64,000 nt of DNA from Anaeramoeba flamelloides (taxonomy: Eukaryota; Metamonada; Anaeramoebidae), in assembly GCA_027625915.1 (NCBI GenBank), contig JANTQA010000038.1, positions 566,001 to 630,000 of the forward strand, written 5' to 3'. Shown here one piece after another: positions 21,160 to 34,131 of this stretch (positions are counted from its first letter, which is position 1; every line of letters starts with the position of its first letter). A program made the position numbers and the translations under genes. The notes under the pieces were generated by a model. The model did not search any database. It saw nothing but the letters and a program-made list of their open reading frames with translations, and was not told where the DNA came from.

Positions 21160-21589
21160 TTAAAATTTTACGTTTCCATTCGTGGAGTTTTTTTGAGAAG
21201 TGACTTTTTTGATTTTTTTTGGCTCAGATTTCTTAGAATAGAGTAATTTGGATCGTTCTTCAAATTTTAGTTTGTGAATCGAAAAAAAAAAAACTGTTTG
21301 ATCAAAAATTTAGAAAATAAAAATAAAAAGAAACAAAATTACTTTTTGGTGTGATGAAAGGTTTGGAAATGAATTCTTGATGTTTTTTCTTGAAGAAAGG
21401 AGTGTGTACTTGAGATTCACAATTTTTGCAATAATAAAATTCGCATTTCGTGCAATAAAAATCTGCCTTTTTCTCTTCACAAACTTCGCATTGGGGTACT
21501 AATGGTTCGACAGGAATTCGTAGGTCTCTTGATCTCTTTGGATCTTGGCTTTTTTGTTTTTTCTTTTGAGAATTCTTGGAATTGTTCAT
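21160..21589 (-). CDS. Small B-box zinc-finger protein, two exons
   Basis: Exon 1 is 21589-21343 (ATG, MNNSKNSQKKKQ start) and exon 2 is 21257-21160. Exon 1 ends before GTAATT; exon 2 begins after TTTGAAG. The phase is kept (A|AA) and the product is 114 residues ending NSTNGNVKF. The acceptor is unusual in lacking a pyrimidine tract, but joining restores an open basic tail (RSKLLYSKKSEPKKIKK). The core is one B-box-type finger: CEVCEEKKADFYCTKCEFYY, then CKNCESQVH and a final His. Such small B-box proteins are scaffold or ubiquitin-pathway components by family; no catalytic part is present. Unspliced, the frame would read to 21302. Confidence 0.7.
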
Positions 21590-21659
21590 TTGAGGTTGAG
21601 TAGGATTTGTTGGATGTAGAAGCTATAAATTAAATAAGATAAGAAGAACAAACTAGAAA

Positions 21660-24349
21660 GAGGGATGAATGAAAATAAAAAAAATGATTAAAAATAAATC
21701 GAAGACTTTTCATTTTTTTTGCTCATTAGATAATAGAAATACAATAACTTAACCAAAAAAATTGAATTAAAAGAATTATTTTAAAAGGAAAGTCAAATTA
21801 TGGCAAATATTTAGAATTTTTAATGAATATTAAAAAATTAGTATTTATTGATCCTAAAACCCATAATGAAATAACTTCAAAACAAGGAAAATTTCAAAAT
21901 TTTTTGATATTGCTTCTGTTTTAATATGAATAATATTCAAGTGTATTGGTAGAGTTAAAGGAAACTCTATAGCAAATATTTCATAATTTGAATAGACCAG
22001 GGTAAATAGAGGAATTATTTTTGGACATTTTTATTATAAATCTTGTTGTGGATTGCTGAAGGGATTTGCGTTAACATAAATTTCTCTATAACAAAAGTAT
22101 GTTGTAATTGGGTATTAATGGTATGAGTGAGCCACTGCTCAAATAGTCTCAAAGAACTCTAAAAAATCTATTAGAAATCTTATTTTACAATAAATTCTTA
22201 CATTTTTTACAAACGATCATCCATTTTAAATTAAAGCAATCAAAAGAATGATTGCACAAAGACTAAAATCCGTGGTTCAAAATATAATCATTATTTTTTT
22301 TTTTCTTCTTGTTCGATGGAACATACAATCTACTACCAAATAGCATACCTAAGTTTAAATCAGTTTTGAAAGTAAAGGTCGTGGTTATTTTCCAATAAAA
22401 TTTAAATTATTAATGCCAATAGTTGAAAATTTTTCATAATATTCTCAATTTTTTATTGTAATTTTTTTGTTTTTTTGATGATAAAAAAATAATCAAAAAT
22501 TTACACTATTTTTTGAGATACATTTTATAATTTGATCCTTCATTTTTTAATTTCTTTTTAAATAATAGAACTTTAAGAAACCAATACCCAATTTTTTTCG
22601 GGTTTATTATCAGTTTCTTGATTGGTTAATGTACAGGTCTTCTATAACAAAAAAACGCTTTTTATTTGGAAAACAGATTAAATTTTTTTACACGCTTTAT
22701 TTTGACTACATTATCATTTTGGAATTTTTTTTAAATTTTACAGATTTGAAATCTCGAAAAATAGAAACTCTAAAATAATAGTATTCCTCTATTTAATAAT
22801 TCATCCTTAGAACAACCAAAAGTAACTATTTTTATGAATTTTTTTAATTTCAAAGATTAACCCAATAATCATCAACATAAAAACCCCAAGACTGATTATT
22901 TTTGTTTGCTTTTTATAAAAAACAATTGTAACATTAATATGTTTTCATGATTTGTGAAATAATTAGTCAAAAAACTTTATTGGTTAATTATAAATTTTAA
23001 AAAAAAAAAAATGAATTGTTTAGCTATTAATCTAAATTTCGCCATAAAAATTTAAGATAATTATTTTGAAACTTTGGAGTCTTAGTATTGATTATTTGAC
23101 CTTTAAATTTGTGTCAAAATGTAGACTTTTTTGTATCATTGTTGTGTTTTTTATTAACACATAAATCATTTTTAATTGATGAAATCAGCAACACGTATTA
23201 CTACTGTACTAATCATTTTTTTAAGAGAAATTTGAACCCTTATACACTAAGCTGGTCGTAATAATTTTCAAAGGTCCCATAACAACAAACTTTGATCTTA
23301 GGGTTCTCCTTAATTGAAGATAATCCCTTAATCCAGGTGAATAAAATTATTTTACAAATTACAAGTTATTAAATTAAAAATTAGAAAAAGAATTATTTTG
23401 ACCCCAAATTCAGTTAAGTTCATAATTTTGTTGTTGGGTTAAAAAATAATCTGAAAAGATTATAAAATATGAATATTCTTAATGAAATTATATATTTTAA
23501 AAAAAAATCTTTCAAATTACATAAGATTTGAAGTAAAAAAAATTGGTTGTATATATTAAAATATAATTAAGGTAATTAATTTAAAGATGAAAAGCTGTAA
23601 TATTAAATAACCGGATTTGTTTTTATACTATTGAAATTCTTTCTTAAGCAATTTTGTTTTGATTCTAATAAAAAAATAATTTTTCTCACAAATACAAAAA
23701 TAATTAATAAGAATAAAAATAGATTTATTGAATAATTACAAATACTTTATTTTTACCCATTTTCAAACCTTGTTCCATTTTATATAGATTATTGTTACTA
23801 AACCATATATCATTTTTCAAGATCTGGTGAAAAAAAAAGATGAAAAATGCAATTATTCATTCATTTAAGCACATTATTATGGTTTATAATCATGGAAGAA
23901 TTGGAAAAAATATTATCTTTTCGAAGGTGCAAGGTTATGTTATTATTTTCATAGTTTTTTATAATACAACTTGTTATAATAATTACAACTTAATAAAAAA
24001 TACCCTTTTTTTTTTTTAAAGAATAATTACTAATTTTACTCTGAAAAAGTTTATAAATGAATAAAAAGCTAAAACATGCATTACATAATAATTTGACAAA
24101 TAATTATCAAAAAATAGGAATTTGAAGACTCCCATAAACTGAAAAAAAAATAATAGTCCAATCAACAGGAAAAAGGAAATGGAAAAAACTCAATACCAAC
24201 AATCCAGCTTCAAAAATTTCAAGAAGAAAAAGATATGATAATATTTAAAAAAATAACATCAAATATATAGGTTTTTTTTCAATCCAAAAAAATAGGAGAA
24301 AAAAAAGAAGAAGAATACATTAAAAAAAAAACGTTAGTTTATTGATGGA
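21660..24349. other. Long intergenic region, nothing recognised
   Basis: AT-rich DNA with homopolymer runs. I see no ORF with usable composition, no RNA gene and no clear inverted-repeat element. Confidence 0.45.
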
Positions 24350-24442
24350 AGAAGTGTAAATTACACTCTAGATGTCCTTTAACTTAAATTTCCTCAAAGG
24401 AAATTTAAGTGTAAAATCATAGATTTCACGATTGTTCAAGGG
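24350..24442. repeat. Short repeat with hairpin, shared with 15979-16072
   Basis: Contains GTGTAAATTACAC (self-complementary), a hairpin AACTTAAATTTCC-tcaaa-GGAAATTTAAGT, and AAAATCATAGATTTCACGAT. The block is shared with 15979-16072, and a third partial match (ATCATAGATTTCACGG, reverse) lies at about 40888-40903. Function unknown; a small structured RNA or the end of an element are both possible. Confidence 0.55.
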
Positions 24443-24496
24443 AAAGACATACCCATTTTTTTTATGTTTAGAAAGCAAAAGCCAAAAATTGAAAAG

Positions 24497-24532
<36 letters not shown>
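24497..24532. repeat. Poly-A run, 36 bases
   Basis: Uninterrupted A tract in intergenic DNA, about 55 bp after the short hairpin repeat. It could be a retroposed 3' end or simple slippage; no target duplication was recognised. Confidence 0.8.
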
Positions 24533-24534
<2 letters not shown>

Positions 24535-24984
24535 AATTTAAAAAGGGTTTATAAGAAGCAATTGGTAAAAAATCAAAAAAAAAAAAAAACCAATGCTATC
24601 TTTAATTAAGAACTCCCAAAATCACAGCCACGATACTTTTGGTTGATTTAATAATTTGATAATTGATCATGAATGTTCACTTGGGGATTGTTGTTTAATT
24701 GTTGTAATTTCTTTTCTTTTTTTTTTTGATCTTATTTGCTTTCAACCTTTGGTCATTTTAGCCTTTGCTTTTTAGTTTTTATTTTCAAGTTACTCATACT
24801 TTCGTGTTTCAGTGTCACAGTATTATAAAGTAACCACTTGATCTTTTTCCTTTGTAACTCTTCTTCCCAATATAAAGAAGATTCAGCTAGGGGAAAAATG
24901 GAAAAAAATAAAAAAAACGTTAGTTATTAATTGATCAATTATTTTGTACTATAAAAGAATATTTTAAAAACTTTTAATACAATT

Positions 24985-25755
24985 TTAGAGTTTCAGAGAA
25001 GTACCGTAGAGTGTCTAGGTTTTCTTTTGGTTTTCTGTTTGTTTGTGAAGTGTTCTATGTATTTTTTAATTTTTGAAATAAAATGAAAATTTAGTAAATT
25101 TTCGGTTTGGTTCAAAGAGTAAAAAAAAACCAATGAAAATCAATATATTTTCCAGATAAAACAGAAAACTCAAGAAAACATAACAGCGCTTTTCCAAAAT
25201 TTAAAAGAATTGAGTAAAATATTTAATTTTTCTCAATTATTTTGAATTCTGGAAAAGGTAACTGTAGTTTTTTTTTACTCTTTGAAATAAATCGAAAATT
25301 TATTAAATTTTCGGTTTATTTCAAAAAGTAAAAAAAAACCTATCGAAAATCTATCGATTTTCCAAATAAACAGAAAACTCAAGAAAAGCTAACGGCAGTT
25401 TTCCAGAATCCAAAAGGATAGAGTAAAACCTCTTTGATTTTACTCAATTCTTTTAAATTAAAAAAAAGCTAATGGCGGTTTTCCAAAATTCAAAAGAATG
25501 GAGTAAAATCTTCGATTTAACTTAATTATTTCAAAATTTAAAAAAATCCTAACGTGCAGTGCCGTCAAGTGCCTAGATTTTCCAAAATTCAAAAGAATAG
25601 AGAAGAATCAAAGATTTTACTCAATTCTTTTAAATTTTGGAAAACCTACTGAAAAGTGCCTAGGTTTTTTTTAATTTTTGAAATAAACTGAAAATTAAAA
25701 AAAAATTTTCGTTTTATTTCAAAAATTAAAAAAAAAACTAACGGCAAATAAGACG
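24985..25755. repeat. Array of hairpin modules
   Basis: Several imperfect copies of a module: a GTGCCGTCAAGTGCCTAG-like lead, then arms such as CCAGAATTCAAAAGAATTGA and its complement TCTCAATTATTTTGAATTC, and a second arm pair built on AAATAAACCGAAAATTTATT. Copies alternate in orientation, so the region can fold into many hairpins. Related arrays are at 59165-60640 and a single module at 10805-10965. Confidence 0.75.
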
Positions 25756-26279
25756 TAATTTTGTTTAATTACCTCTTTTGGAAGATAAAAAAAGGAATTT
25801 TTTTTAAAATTTAACCACCAAAAGGGATGTTTTTCTGTTTATATTTTTTTGAGGATAATGTCAAAAACATTTTTATAATCAAAAGTTAAAATTCTGTTCA
25901 AACAGACAAGAAAAAATAGTTCGGTTTTGATGTAAAAATGAAATTATATAACCTTTTATGAAAGTGTTTTTATAAAAATATTTCTACAATAATTGAAATA
26001 TTTGAGAGAATTTTGGTATAAAAATGTTTTAAAGAAGTGATCAAAATAATTATTTATTAGAGAATTCATCGAAGAAAAATTTTAGGAAAGATATAAAAGA
26101 AAAAAAAAATTAACTATTTGGTTCAATATCTATATTAAATAAATATTATAAGACTAGTAAATCGTTCTATTTGATAGTTTTTTTTATTCTGAGTAATTAT
26201 CATAATAAAAAAAAAAAAGCAGTCATTTTAAAGATGCAGGCATTAGGAAATCAACAATAGGTGGTAAATAAATAAAAAA

Positions 26280-27212
26280 TTAATTTTGACAAACAAATTT
26301 TTTTAAATGGGACATGAAGACTTGAAAGCTAACATCGTCTGTCAAGCATGCATTTTCGTTGTTGTTTTCGAATTGCAAATTGGGTAATTGTTGGATATTT
26401 TGGTTGGATGTGGTATATCTTTGTGAATAGTTTACTCGAGATTGTAATAATCTGGCTTGGCTGGTGCCTTGGTTACATTGTATGAATCTAGGGGAGGGGA
26501 ATCGATCATTTAATAAATTGTAGGAATCTCTAATTGGCATTTGCAACAGGGCTTTAAAATCTTTATACTCTTCTTGTTCTTGGTAACCGAGTTTCGCCCA
26601 TTTCGCAATTTTCTTTCCTCTCCAAATTAAGACGACGAAAAAGGTATCCAGTAATAAAAGACAATCTTTTTGCACTGAGGAGGAATCTAACAAGACGGGC
26701 TTTGGCACGTCTTTCATAGAATATTGGAACAGCATTGGCTGGAACATTAAAATGGAATTCTGGACGTTTTCTTGGAATAAGCAATGCTTATGAAAGGTTG
26801 TTTCATCGGGGCTGTATCCAAATATCTTTAAAAGGGGGCTTTTTCTTAAATTAAACATAAATTGTGGGAAAAGTGAAAAATTCTTTTCTAATTGGAATGT
26901 CCGAGGTTGGTTTTGAACATAGGTGCCAAATTTCGTTGAAAAGGAAATTAGATTTTTGTCTAGCCAACGGACAACGTTTTTCGGCTTTGCAGATTCTGTT
27001 TTATTCATAGACTCTCTTGCAATTATTACTGCTGCTGCTTCTTGATCAAACCCACATTTAATTAATTGGAGCCTGGTTTGTGCTGAAACAATTCTGTGTG
27101 CTGTTGTTGTTACTCTAACTCTCCATCCCTCCCCATTGTGTTGGTACAATGTTCTATATTGGATTAAACCAATTTCTTGTTGTTGTTGTTGTTGTGTTTT
27201 GTTTTGTTTTTT

Positions 27213-27245
<33 letters not shown>

Positions 27246-28914
27246 TCGTTGGGTTTTATTATCTTCATTTTGATCTTGGTTCGGCTTTTTTTTCACAAGA
27301 TCAAATTGGAATGCAAAGGTTTGGTTGTTTGTTAATGTTGAAATTCTTAATTGTGAAGATTTTTGCAGAAGGTTTTTACCAACGTTCGTTCCAGATAAGG
27401 AAATGGTTGGCTTTTTTTTTGCTTTTTGTGGGTTTGCCGAAAAGCAATTACCCAGGCAGCCAATATATTGAAGGTTTTGACTTGTTTTTACTTGGATCCT
27501 GGCATCAAAATGGGAGGAATTCGGTTGGAAGAGCTTGTTTAGTGATTTTTTAAAGTTTTCATGTTTATAACTCTCGCAAACGCAGATGCAGCCACCTGTT
27601 AATCGGGGGCAGCTGATCATTTCAAATAGCCCGATTTGATCAAGGGCAACAGAAAAAATGTCGATCGAATGGCTGTTCTGTGATGCCATTTCGGCAATCT
27701 CATGGTAAAACTTTTTAGCTGGTGCCGTGTACTTGGCATTCCCCTTAAGCAGATCATGGTGCGATCGAATTGCGTGGGTTCGTTCAAAGCCCACAATAGA
27801 TCCCGGGCCTACGGTGCCTGCTCCTGATAGTAGCGCAACGATCCTTCCTGCTCCTGCCCGTGATGACAAGATCGTTTCTGCTACATGGATTGCATTTCCA
27901 ACAGCACGATCTGGCCGTTGTCCGACTAAAACTGGCCAATATGAAGGTTGTAGTTGTTCTATCAAGGTTGAGAGCACAAATTCACAGTTGGACGCCTTTT
28001 GCAAAACCCTGTGGATGGTTGAATATGGGGATGAGTTGCTTTTGTTGTTGTTGGTAATATCTTTCCTTTCAAGGACGACGGGAATTTTGGGTAATCCAAG
28101 CATCTCCTTAATCGATTTTGTGGAATGCCTTTTGTCTCCCCTGATGATATGGCTTTTCGGTAACTGCGAAAATGTTAATTCGTGGACCCTAATATTCCGA
28201 TCAAAAGTAATAACCCCCACAATCGCATTCTCTGGAATTAATGCAATTGCTTCCAAGAGCCTCTCCTTCATTACTTCAAATTCGTCTGGTTCAGTACAGA
28301 GATCGATCACAAACAGATAGCATACACTTGGTGGTGGTGCTCTTGAAAGCTTGTATTCCAATGTGGTGTACGTATGGAATAACTCTGCTGGTAAATTTGT
28401 TGGTGTGATCGAATGGTAACCCTTTGGTAAGGTGTTTCCTTGGTGACAAAACGGGCAGATCCATGTTTTGTTTTGATAATTGACTTGGCAATATGGATTA
28501 AGAATACTTTTGCACACTCTACATGATACAGGGTTATAATTAACCTATTAAAATTTGTTTTGATGTGTTTTAATGTGTTTGAAAAAACAAGAAAAAAAAT
28601 GAAAAGTTTTATCAATTTGATTATTGTTTTATTATTCGTAGGATGGTAAAATAAAAAAGGTATTAATCTAAAGATTATTTGGGTAGTTTCTAAATTTAAT
28701 TATGAGAAGAAGAAAGCATTCTCTTTGAATGATATATTTAATAAAAAGAATCGGGTGAGTATAACCTTACTGTTAACAAGTTTTTTGTTTGTTTAAGAGG
28801 TGTATAAAGTGAACCTAATGGCACAACAAGTTGAATCAATTCCAGTTTTGAAGATGGAAAGACATTCCAAGAATATCGTATACCATTTTTGTCTTCATTT
28901 TCATAAAAGTCCAT
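26280..28914 (-). CDS. SEC23: Sec23, COPII coat GTPase-activating subunit
   Basis: Two exons: 28914-28771 (48 codons) and 28544-26280, joined in phase 0 across a 226-bp intron (donor ACA|GTAAGG, acceptor TTAATAG). The product is 802 residues. It starts [20 protein letters not shown] and continues LGSLYTPLK, the classical Sec23 N terminus. Then come the zinc ribbon ([20 protein letters not shown]), the vWA-like trunk, beta sandwich, helical domain and a gelsolin-like C terminus. The GAP arginine is present in [13 protein letters not shown], after the conserved DRFPSPRFI. Sec23 pairs with Sec24, triggers Sar1 GTP hydrolysis and coats vesicles leaving the ER. A Gln-rich insert (two poly-Q runs, about 27163-27252) sits in the beta-sandwich region and accounts for much of the extra length over the usual ~765 residues. 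Confidence 0.96.
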
Positions 28915-29577
28915 TTCTCTTTTGTAAATAGATTTTGATTTGGAGAAAATAATGGGAAAAGTAACATGTAGAATTTTTTTAAGGTCCAAGAAATAATTTT
29001 AAGAAATAAATCGTTTGTTGGATATATGTTTGGGGGTAGACGTAATTTTATAAAAATTTGGTCGAATAATTTGTTTGTCGAGTTTGTAACTCGTGGCAAT
29101 TTTAAAATATTTTTTGGTGCTAATCTAAAAAAATATTGAAAACTTTTGTTTTTCAAACATATATTTTTAATTTAAAAGAGTATACACTTTTTTATTCAGA
29201 TATATGGATCAGAAAAAATTTAAATTTGTTTATCAAATCGACCAAAAGTAAATTTATTTTAAAGAATTAAGGTTTAATTGTTAAGAGAAATTATGAAATA
29301 AAATCAAAATTTATTTCAAAAAATTGAATATTTATGGTATTAGGATTCTATAAACTCTAATTGAAAATTTTAGAAAATTTAATAAAGTTAAAAAATTTCT
29401 TATGTATTTTTTTTCACCCATCAATTGGTAGATGTCAATTTGTCACTTTTAAATTCTATCTTTAATAGATAAAGTGTTTTTTTTAATTATCAAATCCTAA
29501 AAAAAAAAATAAAATCTATTATTCATTAAATACTAAATAAATTTTAGAAAGGACAATCCTACTTAAAAAATATATTG
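28915..29577. other. Upstream region of Sec23
   Basis: The frame upstream of the chosen Met stays open to about 28989 but without conserved sequence. Otherwise AT spacer. Confidence 0.4.
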
Positions 29578-30020
29578 TAAAACCCTAAATTCAAATTAAT
29601 ACCGAATTGAAATGTTAATAATTATTGAAAATTTATTATATCAATATAAACCAAAAAATAAATACTTATCAATACTTATAAATTGAGAGTGTGTTAAAAT
29701 TTTTAAGGAAAAGTAAAACAAAAAAAAAAAAGTTTCTAAATTTGTTGAAAGTTGATTAACAATTATTGATCAATCAATTGTTTAGTTACAATCAATTAAT
29801 TTTATTTTATTTGTTCTGTTTTGAACTACAAAACTTTAATATAATACCAATTGTTGAAAAAAATCTTACAACGAAACGGGTTATGTAATTGAAAATAAAA
29901 TGAAAAAAATAATAAAAAATAGTTAAATATTTTGCAAAACACAAAATTAGTTCAAAAATTAAATCAAATAATATTATTGTTATGATTATAATAATTTCAA
30001 GTTTATTAATTTTTAATTTT
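29578..30020 (-). mobile_element. ~540-bp TAAAC-end MITE, eroded copy
   Basis: Begins TAAAACCCTAAATTC. It retains the family order GAGTGTGTTAAAATTTTTAA, AAATTTGTTGAAAGTTGATT, TTGATCAATCAATTG and ATTTTATTTGTTCTG seen in 49699-50235 (reverse). The right end is eroded and its position uncertain. Confidence 0.5.
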
Positions 30021-32228
30021 TAATTTACTGATTGGGATGAAGTTTTAAGCACTTTGTCAATGAAAATAGAGAATTTTGAAGTTTTAGATTTGGTATTTGA
30101 AATTAAAAGAATGAATAATAACTTTAAAAGGTGGAATTATAAATGAATATGAGTTTAAGAATAAAAAATTGAATTTTGGATTCTATATAAAAAATGGTTT
30201 AAAAAATAATAAATGTAAAAATAGATAAGACAAATATTTTCAAGTTATTGAAATTAGGGATTTATTTGCTTATGGTACATTGCGTTGTATTGGTTATAAA
30301 AGTAATGGATATTACGGTGTAATTATATATATTATGTTAATTTTCTTCAGTAATTCATATTTTTCTTCATGTACAGGAATCTTAAGATTGAAATTTTGTA
30401 TTTTTATAAGACATTTTTTCCTTTTTTTTTTTTTCGAATATTTCAATATATGGTATACACTCCAATATTGAATTAAAATTTAGTTATTAGCCATAATGTT
30501 AACAATTATTTATTATTAATAATATGAAAAAAAAATATAGTATAAATCCGAATTAAAAAGTTTTGTAAATTTAATTTTGAGGTATAAAGAATATATATAT
30601 ATATTAATAAAAACTAATTAATTTTGATCATTCGAAGTTTAGACAAGACCAAATATTTCTCTCGGGTTTTTTCTATTTAAGGAACTAGTGATACCTCTTT
30701 ATTTCTTTTCTTAATTGTTATAAAGTGCAGGTTCGTTCAAGTTTTTTCGTAAACTTGATAAATCAACTAATTTTTATACTTAGAGAAATGAATTATCATT
30801 TTAAAATAAAGTACATTTTTTCCCAATTTATTTTGAAGTCAAAAGATGTTATACTTTTTTTGATTTTTTATATTAAATTAGAAACAAGAAAATGAAAATT
30901 TTGGAAATACATTATTTTAGAGAAATCCCACTTTTTGTAATTGTAAAAATTTTTTTATGAAGAAAAAACATTAAAATTTAATCTTCTTGTAAAAATGTAA
31001 GAAAAAAGGATTAGATGTTAGTTCCTTGGAAATTCGTAAAAAATTGACAATTTTATTATTTTTAATAATTTATTAAATTTCATGAGCTTTATATTTTAAG
31101 TAAAATTCTTTTTTTTAAAAATATCAAGTTTTTAAAAACAAAATTTTATTATTAAAATACATTTAATTCCAGTTTTAAGACACAAAAATTGAACTAAATT
31201 TAGGAAAAACCAAAAATCTCAAATTAAGGCACAAAATTTGGATTTTGGTAAAATAATTTGAGTTGTGTAAAAAATTCCAAAATATATGCTTTAATTTGTG
31301 GTTTTTTGTCTTAAATTTTGGTGAAAGTTTATTTCCAAATTGTTGTACAATTTGTAAGTCATTAGATCATTCTATTAATTATTTACTTTTTCATTTTTAT
31401 TTGGAATTTTTTTTTCCTGGTTTGGAAATATATTAAAACAACAAGAAATAAAATAAAAAGTCGATTGAAATTTTTAATCTGTTAAATTATTAATTATTTA
31501 TTAAAATAAATAAGGATTGGGTTGATAATATTTATTTAAAAAAATCAAATGAAAAAATGTTTCATTGTGTTATGGTTGGAATTTTCCAGGTTTTAAAAAT
31601 TAATTTTGGGGAAATTTTTAATTTAAGATTTCGATGGTCTTTCTCAATTATTTTTTTCTTTAAACAAAAGGTAAAAATTGAATTCAGTTGTGTATTGAAT
31701 AAAGTAATTATTTTTTGTTTTTAAGTTTATAATAATTATTATTATAAAAATTGAAACTGTAACAATATATATTTTTAATCCAAGCTATTTTAAAACTGTG
31801 TGTTTTTATTTTTTTTAATTTTTTTTTGAACACTTGTATTTTGGTATTAAGATTTATTTGTTAATTAGCGAAAATATTTTTTTTTTAACTAATTCGAAAA
31901 TATGTGGAATTTTAACTTTTTGAAAAATGAAAAAATAAATCAAATTTTTTAAAAAATAATTCATTTCTGAAGATAGTAGTTTAAGAAAATTAAGTTTTAT
32001 AGTTACTCAGGTTTTTACTTGGTTTTTCCATTTCTAGATATTGTTAATTTTTTTTTTTTTCTATTTGATATTGCATTATATGATAATTTTGTTAAAGTTT
32101 CCTAGTTAATTATTTAGTATTATTCAAAAAGAAAAAAAAATTATCTCCTAGATTATGGTATATTCATTTGGTGATTTCTATAATACCAGTTAATTTTACC
32201 TAATGTGCATTAAAAAGTCTAGATATAT
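30021..32228. other. Intergenic, with a decayed palindromic MITE
   Basis: No gene seen. At about 31163-31335 lies an old copy of the 200-bp palindromic element (CAGTTTTAAGACACAAAAAT, then TCTCAAATTAAGGCACAAAA, then a complementary second half), without intact ends. Confidence 0.5.
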
Positions 32229-32256
32229 GTGTGTGTGTGTGTGTGTGTATGTGTGT
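32229..32256. repeat. (GT)n microsatellite
   Basis: About 14 GT units with one TA interruption, ending 8 bp before a palindromic MITE. Confidence 0.9.
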
Positions 32257-32263
32257 ATTTCTA

Positions 32264-32459
32264 TACAGTCCGTTCCACTTTTAAGGTACGAACTTTCAAC
32301 GAAATTTAAATTACAATAAAAATCTCAGATTAAGGCACAAAATTCAGGTTCAAGTAAAATAAATTGTAAAAAAAATCCAAATTTTGTACCTTAAAATGAG
32401 ATTTTTATGTGTCTTAAATTTCGTTGAAAGTTTGTGTCTTAAAAGTGGAACTGACTGTA
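32264..32459. mobile_element. 196-bp palindromic MITE
   Basis: TA-flanked. The left half starts CAGTCCGTTCCACTTTTAAG and the right half ends AAAGTGGAACTGACTG. The halves are almost complete reverse complements around AAATTGTAAAAA, so the whole element can form one long hairpin. No coding capacity. Confidence 0.85.
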
Positions 32460-33396
32460 TCTAAATTGATGATTTTATCCAATCCTTGTCTAGTTACTGT
32501 AAAGTTTCAAGAATCGTAATCATCTTCATCAAATCACGATAATTATAAATAATCACTATAATATGATAATAGAGTATAATATCACAAATCGTAATATTCA
32601 ATAAAATCTTGATAATTGACAAAATAACCTGATAAAAATTAAATCGCGGTATAATAGTTGATAGATTTGTGTACCAATTCGTTAATATTTTTACAAAGAA
32701 ATTTTATTTTATCAAAAAACAGGGCCTTTGATTAAAAAAAAAGTTATTCTTTGAAAAAAAACAAAAAAGATTATTGGTTCAAATCAAGAGTTAGATCAAG
32801 AGTTTTATTGTTTTTTATTTTGATTTGGTTGTCAAACCTATCGATTCTTTATATCAATAAACATAACTAAAAAAGACAAATAAATGGTTTCTTAGTCAAT
32901 TCTGGTGTTATAAATTGTGTTGAATAAAAAAATGTTTCTAAAATAATCAACTGTTTGTATGTTCTTTAAAGAATGTGTTTTTTTGGTTAAAAAAATATTT
33001 TTTTCAATATTCTATTTGAAAGCTCCAAGAAAACATATAACTTTTCATAGGCTTTCACAGCAACCTAATTACATTATATATAATTATTGAGATTGTTTCA
33101 ACTTTGTTTTCTTTTTATCGTTCTTCTTCTTCTAATATCTTTATATTGGATAGAAATCAAAATTTTATTTTTAAAGATTTGTTTGATTAATCACAAAATA
33201 AGAAGGAAAATAAATCTTTAGTCTTTTTGGCTATTTGCCTTTTTAGGTATATAGCACATTTTCCAAAAACACCTATAATTTATATTCCAGATAGATTGTG
33301 GAAATGGATGGATATTTATTTGGTGATAAAATTCTAGGACATTTTACTTTTTTAAAAACAAAAACAATGAAATAAAAAAATATTTTTTTTTTCAAC
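32460..33396. other. Intergenic spacer
   Basis: AT-rich with repeated ATAATcac motifs at 32500-32640. No gene recognised. Confidence 0.4.
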
Positions 33397-33555
33397 TACA
33401 AAAAATCCCATACCTTTTATAAAACTTCATTTCTGCAAGACCTTCCAAACACTTGAAGATTATTCGCGTCCCTTGCAACCCCTTTCTAACATTTTAAAAA
33501 TGAAAAGGCACTTGTAAAAGTGTTTTGTTTTATAAAAAACATAGGATTTTTTGTA
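33397..33555. mobile_element. 159-bp TA-flanked inverted-repeat element
   Basis: Left end TACAAAAAATCCCATACC...TTTTATAAAAC; right end GTTTTATAAAAAACATAGGA followed by TTTTTTGTA. The arms pair over about 28 bases. The centre is of unusually high complexity and is open for about 30 codons on the minus strand, with no match I recognise. Confidence 0.6.
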
Positions 33556-33703
33556 AAGTCTTTTTAAAAAAATAATTTTCAATATAATGATTTTTATTTT
33601 ATCACGATTTTATGAATTGTTGTGATTTTATGTATTTTTTGCAAGAAAGTTGGACAAATCATATTTTTTAAAAATTGTAGCAAATTTATTGTTAATATTA
33701 TGA

Positions 33704-34131
33704 TAACCGTTGTGGAAAAAAAGTGAAACATGGTTTTTAATTGGGAACCTTACTGAAAATGAAAAGTAAAATCAATAAAAAGAAGAAACCAATTAACTTC
33801 AAATAATAACCCATTACATTATTTTCAATCAACCCAACAAATACAATTTAAATCTACTTTCTTATTGAAATTGTAGATGTGGTTTGGAGATCTCAAAAAT
33901 TGTCAATTTTTTGAACAAATTTTTAATAATTGATCCATCAAAGAAAAACCCATACTAAAAGATAGTATTAAAAAAACTGTTATTGTTATGAATACTTCAT
34001 TTTGTCTTTATTTATTTATTTATTTATTCTTTTTTTCATTGATCTTACTTTGAATTTTCAGTAATGTTCCCAATTAAAAACCGTGTTTCACTTTTTTTTC
34101 CATGTTTCACTTTTTTTCCACAATGGTAATA
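33704..34131. mobile_element. ~428-bp MITE with GTGGAAAAAAAGTGAAACA ends
   Basis: Terminal inverted repeats of about 60 bases: GTTGTGGAAAAAAAGTGAAA, then GGTTTTTAATTGGGAACCTT. These mirror TGTTCCCAATTAAAAACCGT and the run to CCACAATGGT. The right arm carries an extra internal copy of the terminal CATGTTTCACTTTTTTTCC block. The inner part of the arm (AATTGGGAACNTTA) is shared with 56962-57961, so the two are one superfamily. Confidence 0.75.

Noticed and set aside
24497-24532. Poly-A run as the tail of a retroposed gene
   Set aside because: No coding or RNA-like sequence and no flanking duplication next to it could be recognised.
27149-28320. Long plus-strand ORFs opposite Sec23
   Set aside because: Antisense shadows of a clearly conserved gene, opened by its poly-Gln and GC-richer codons.
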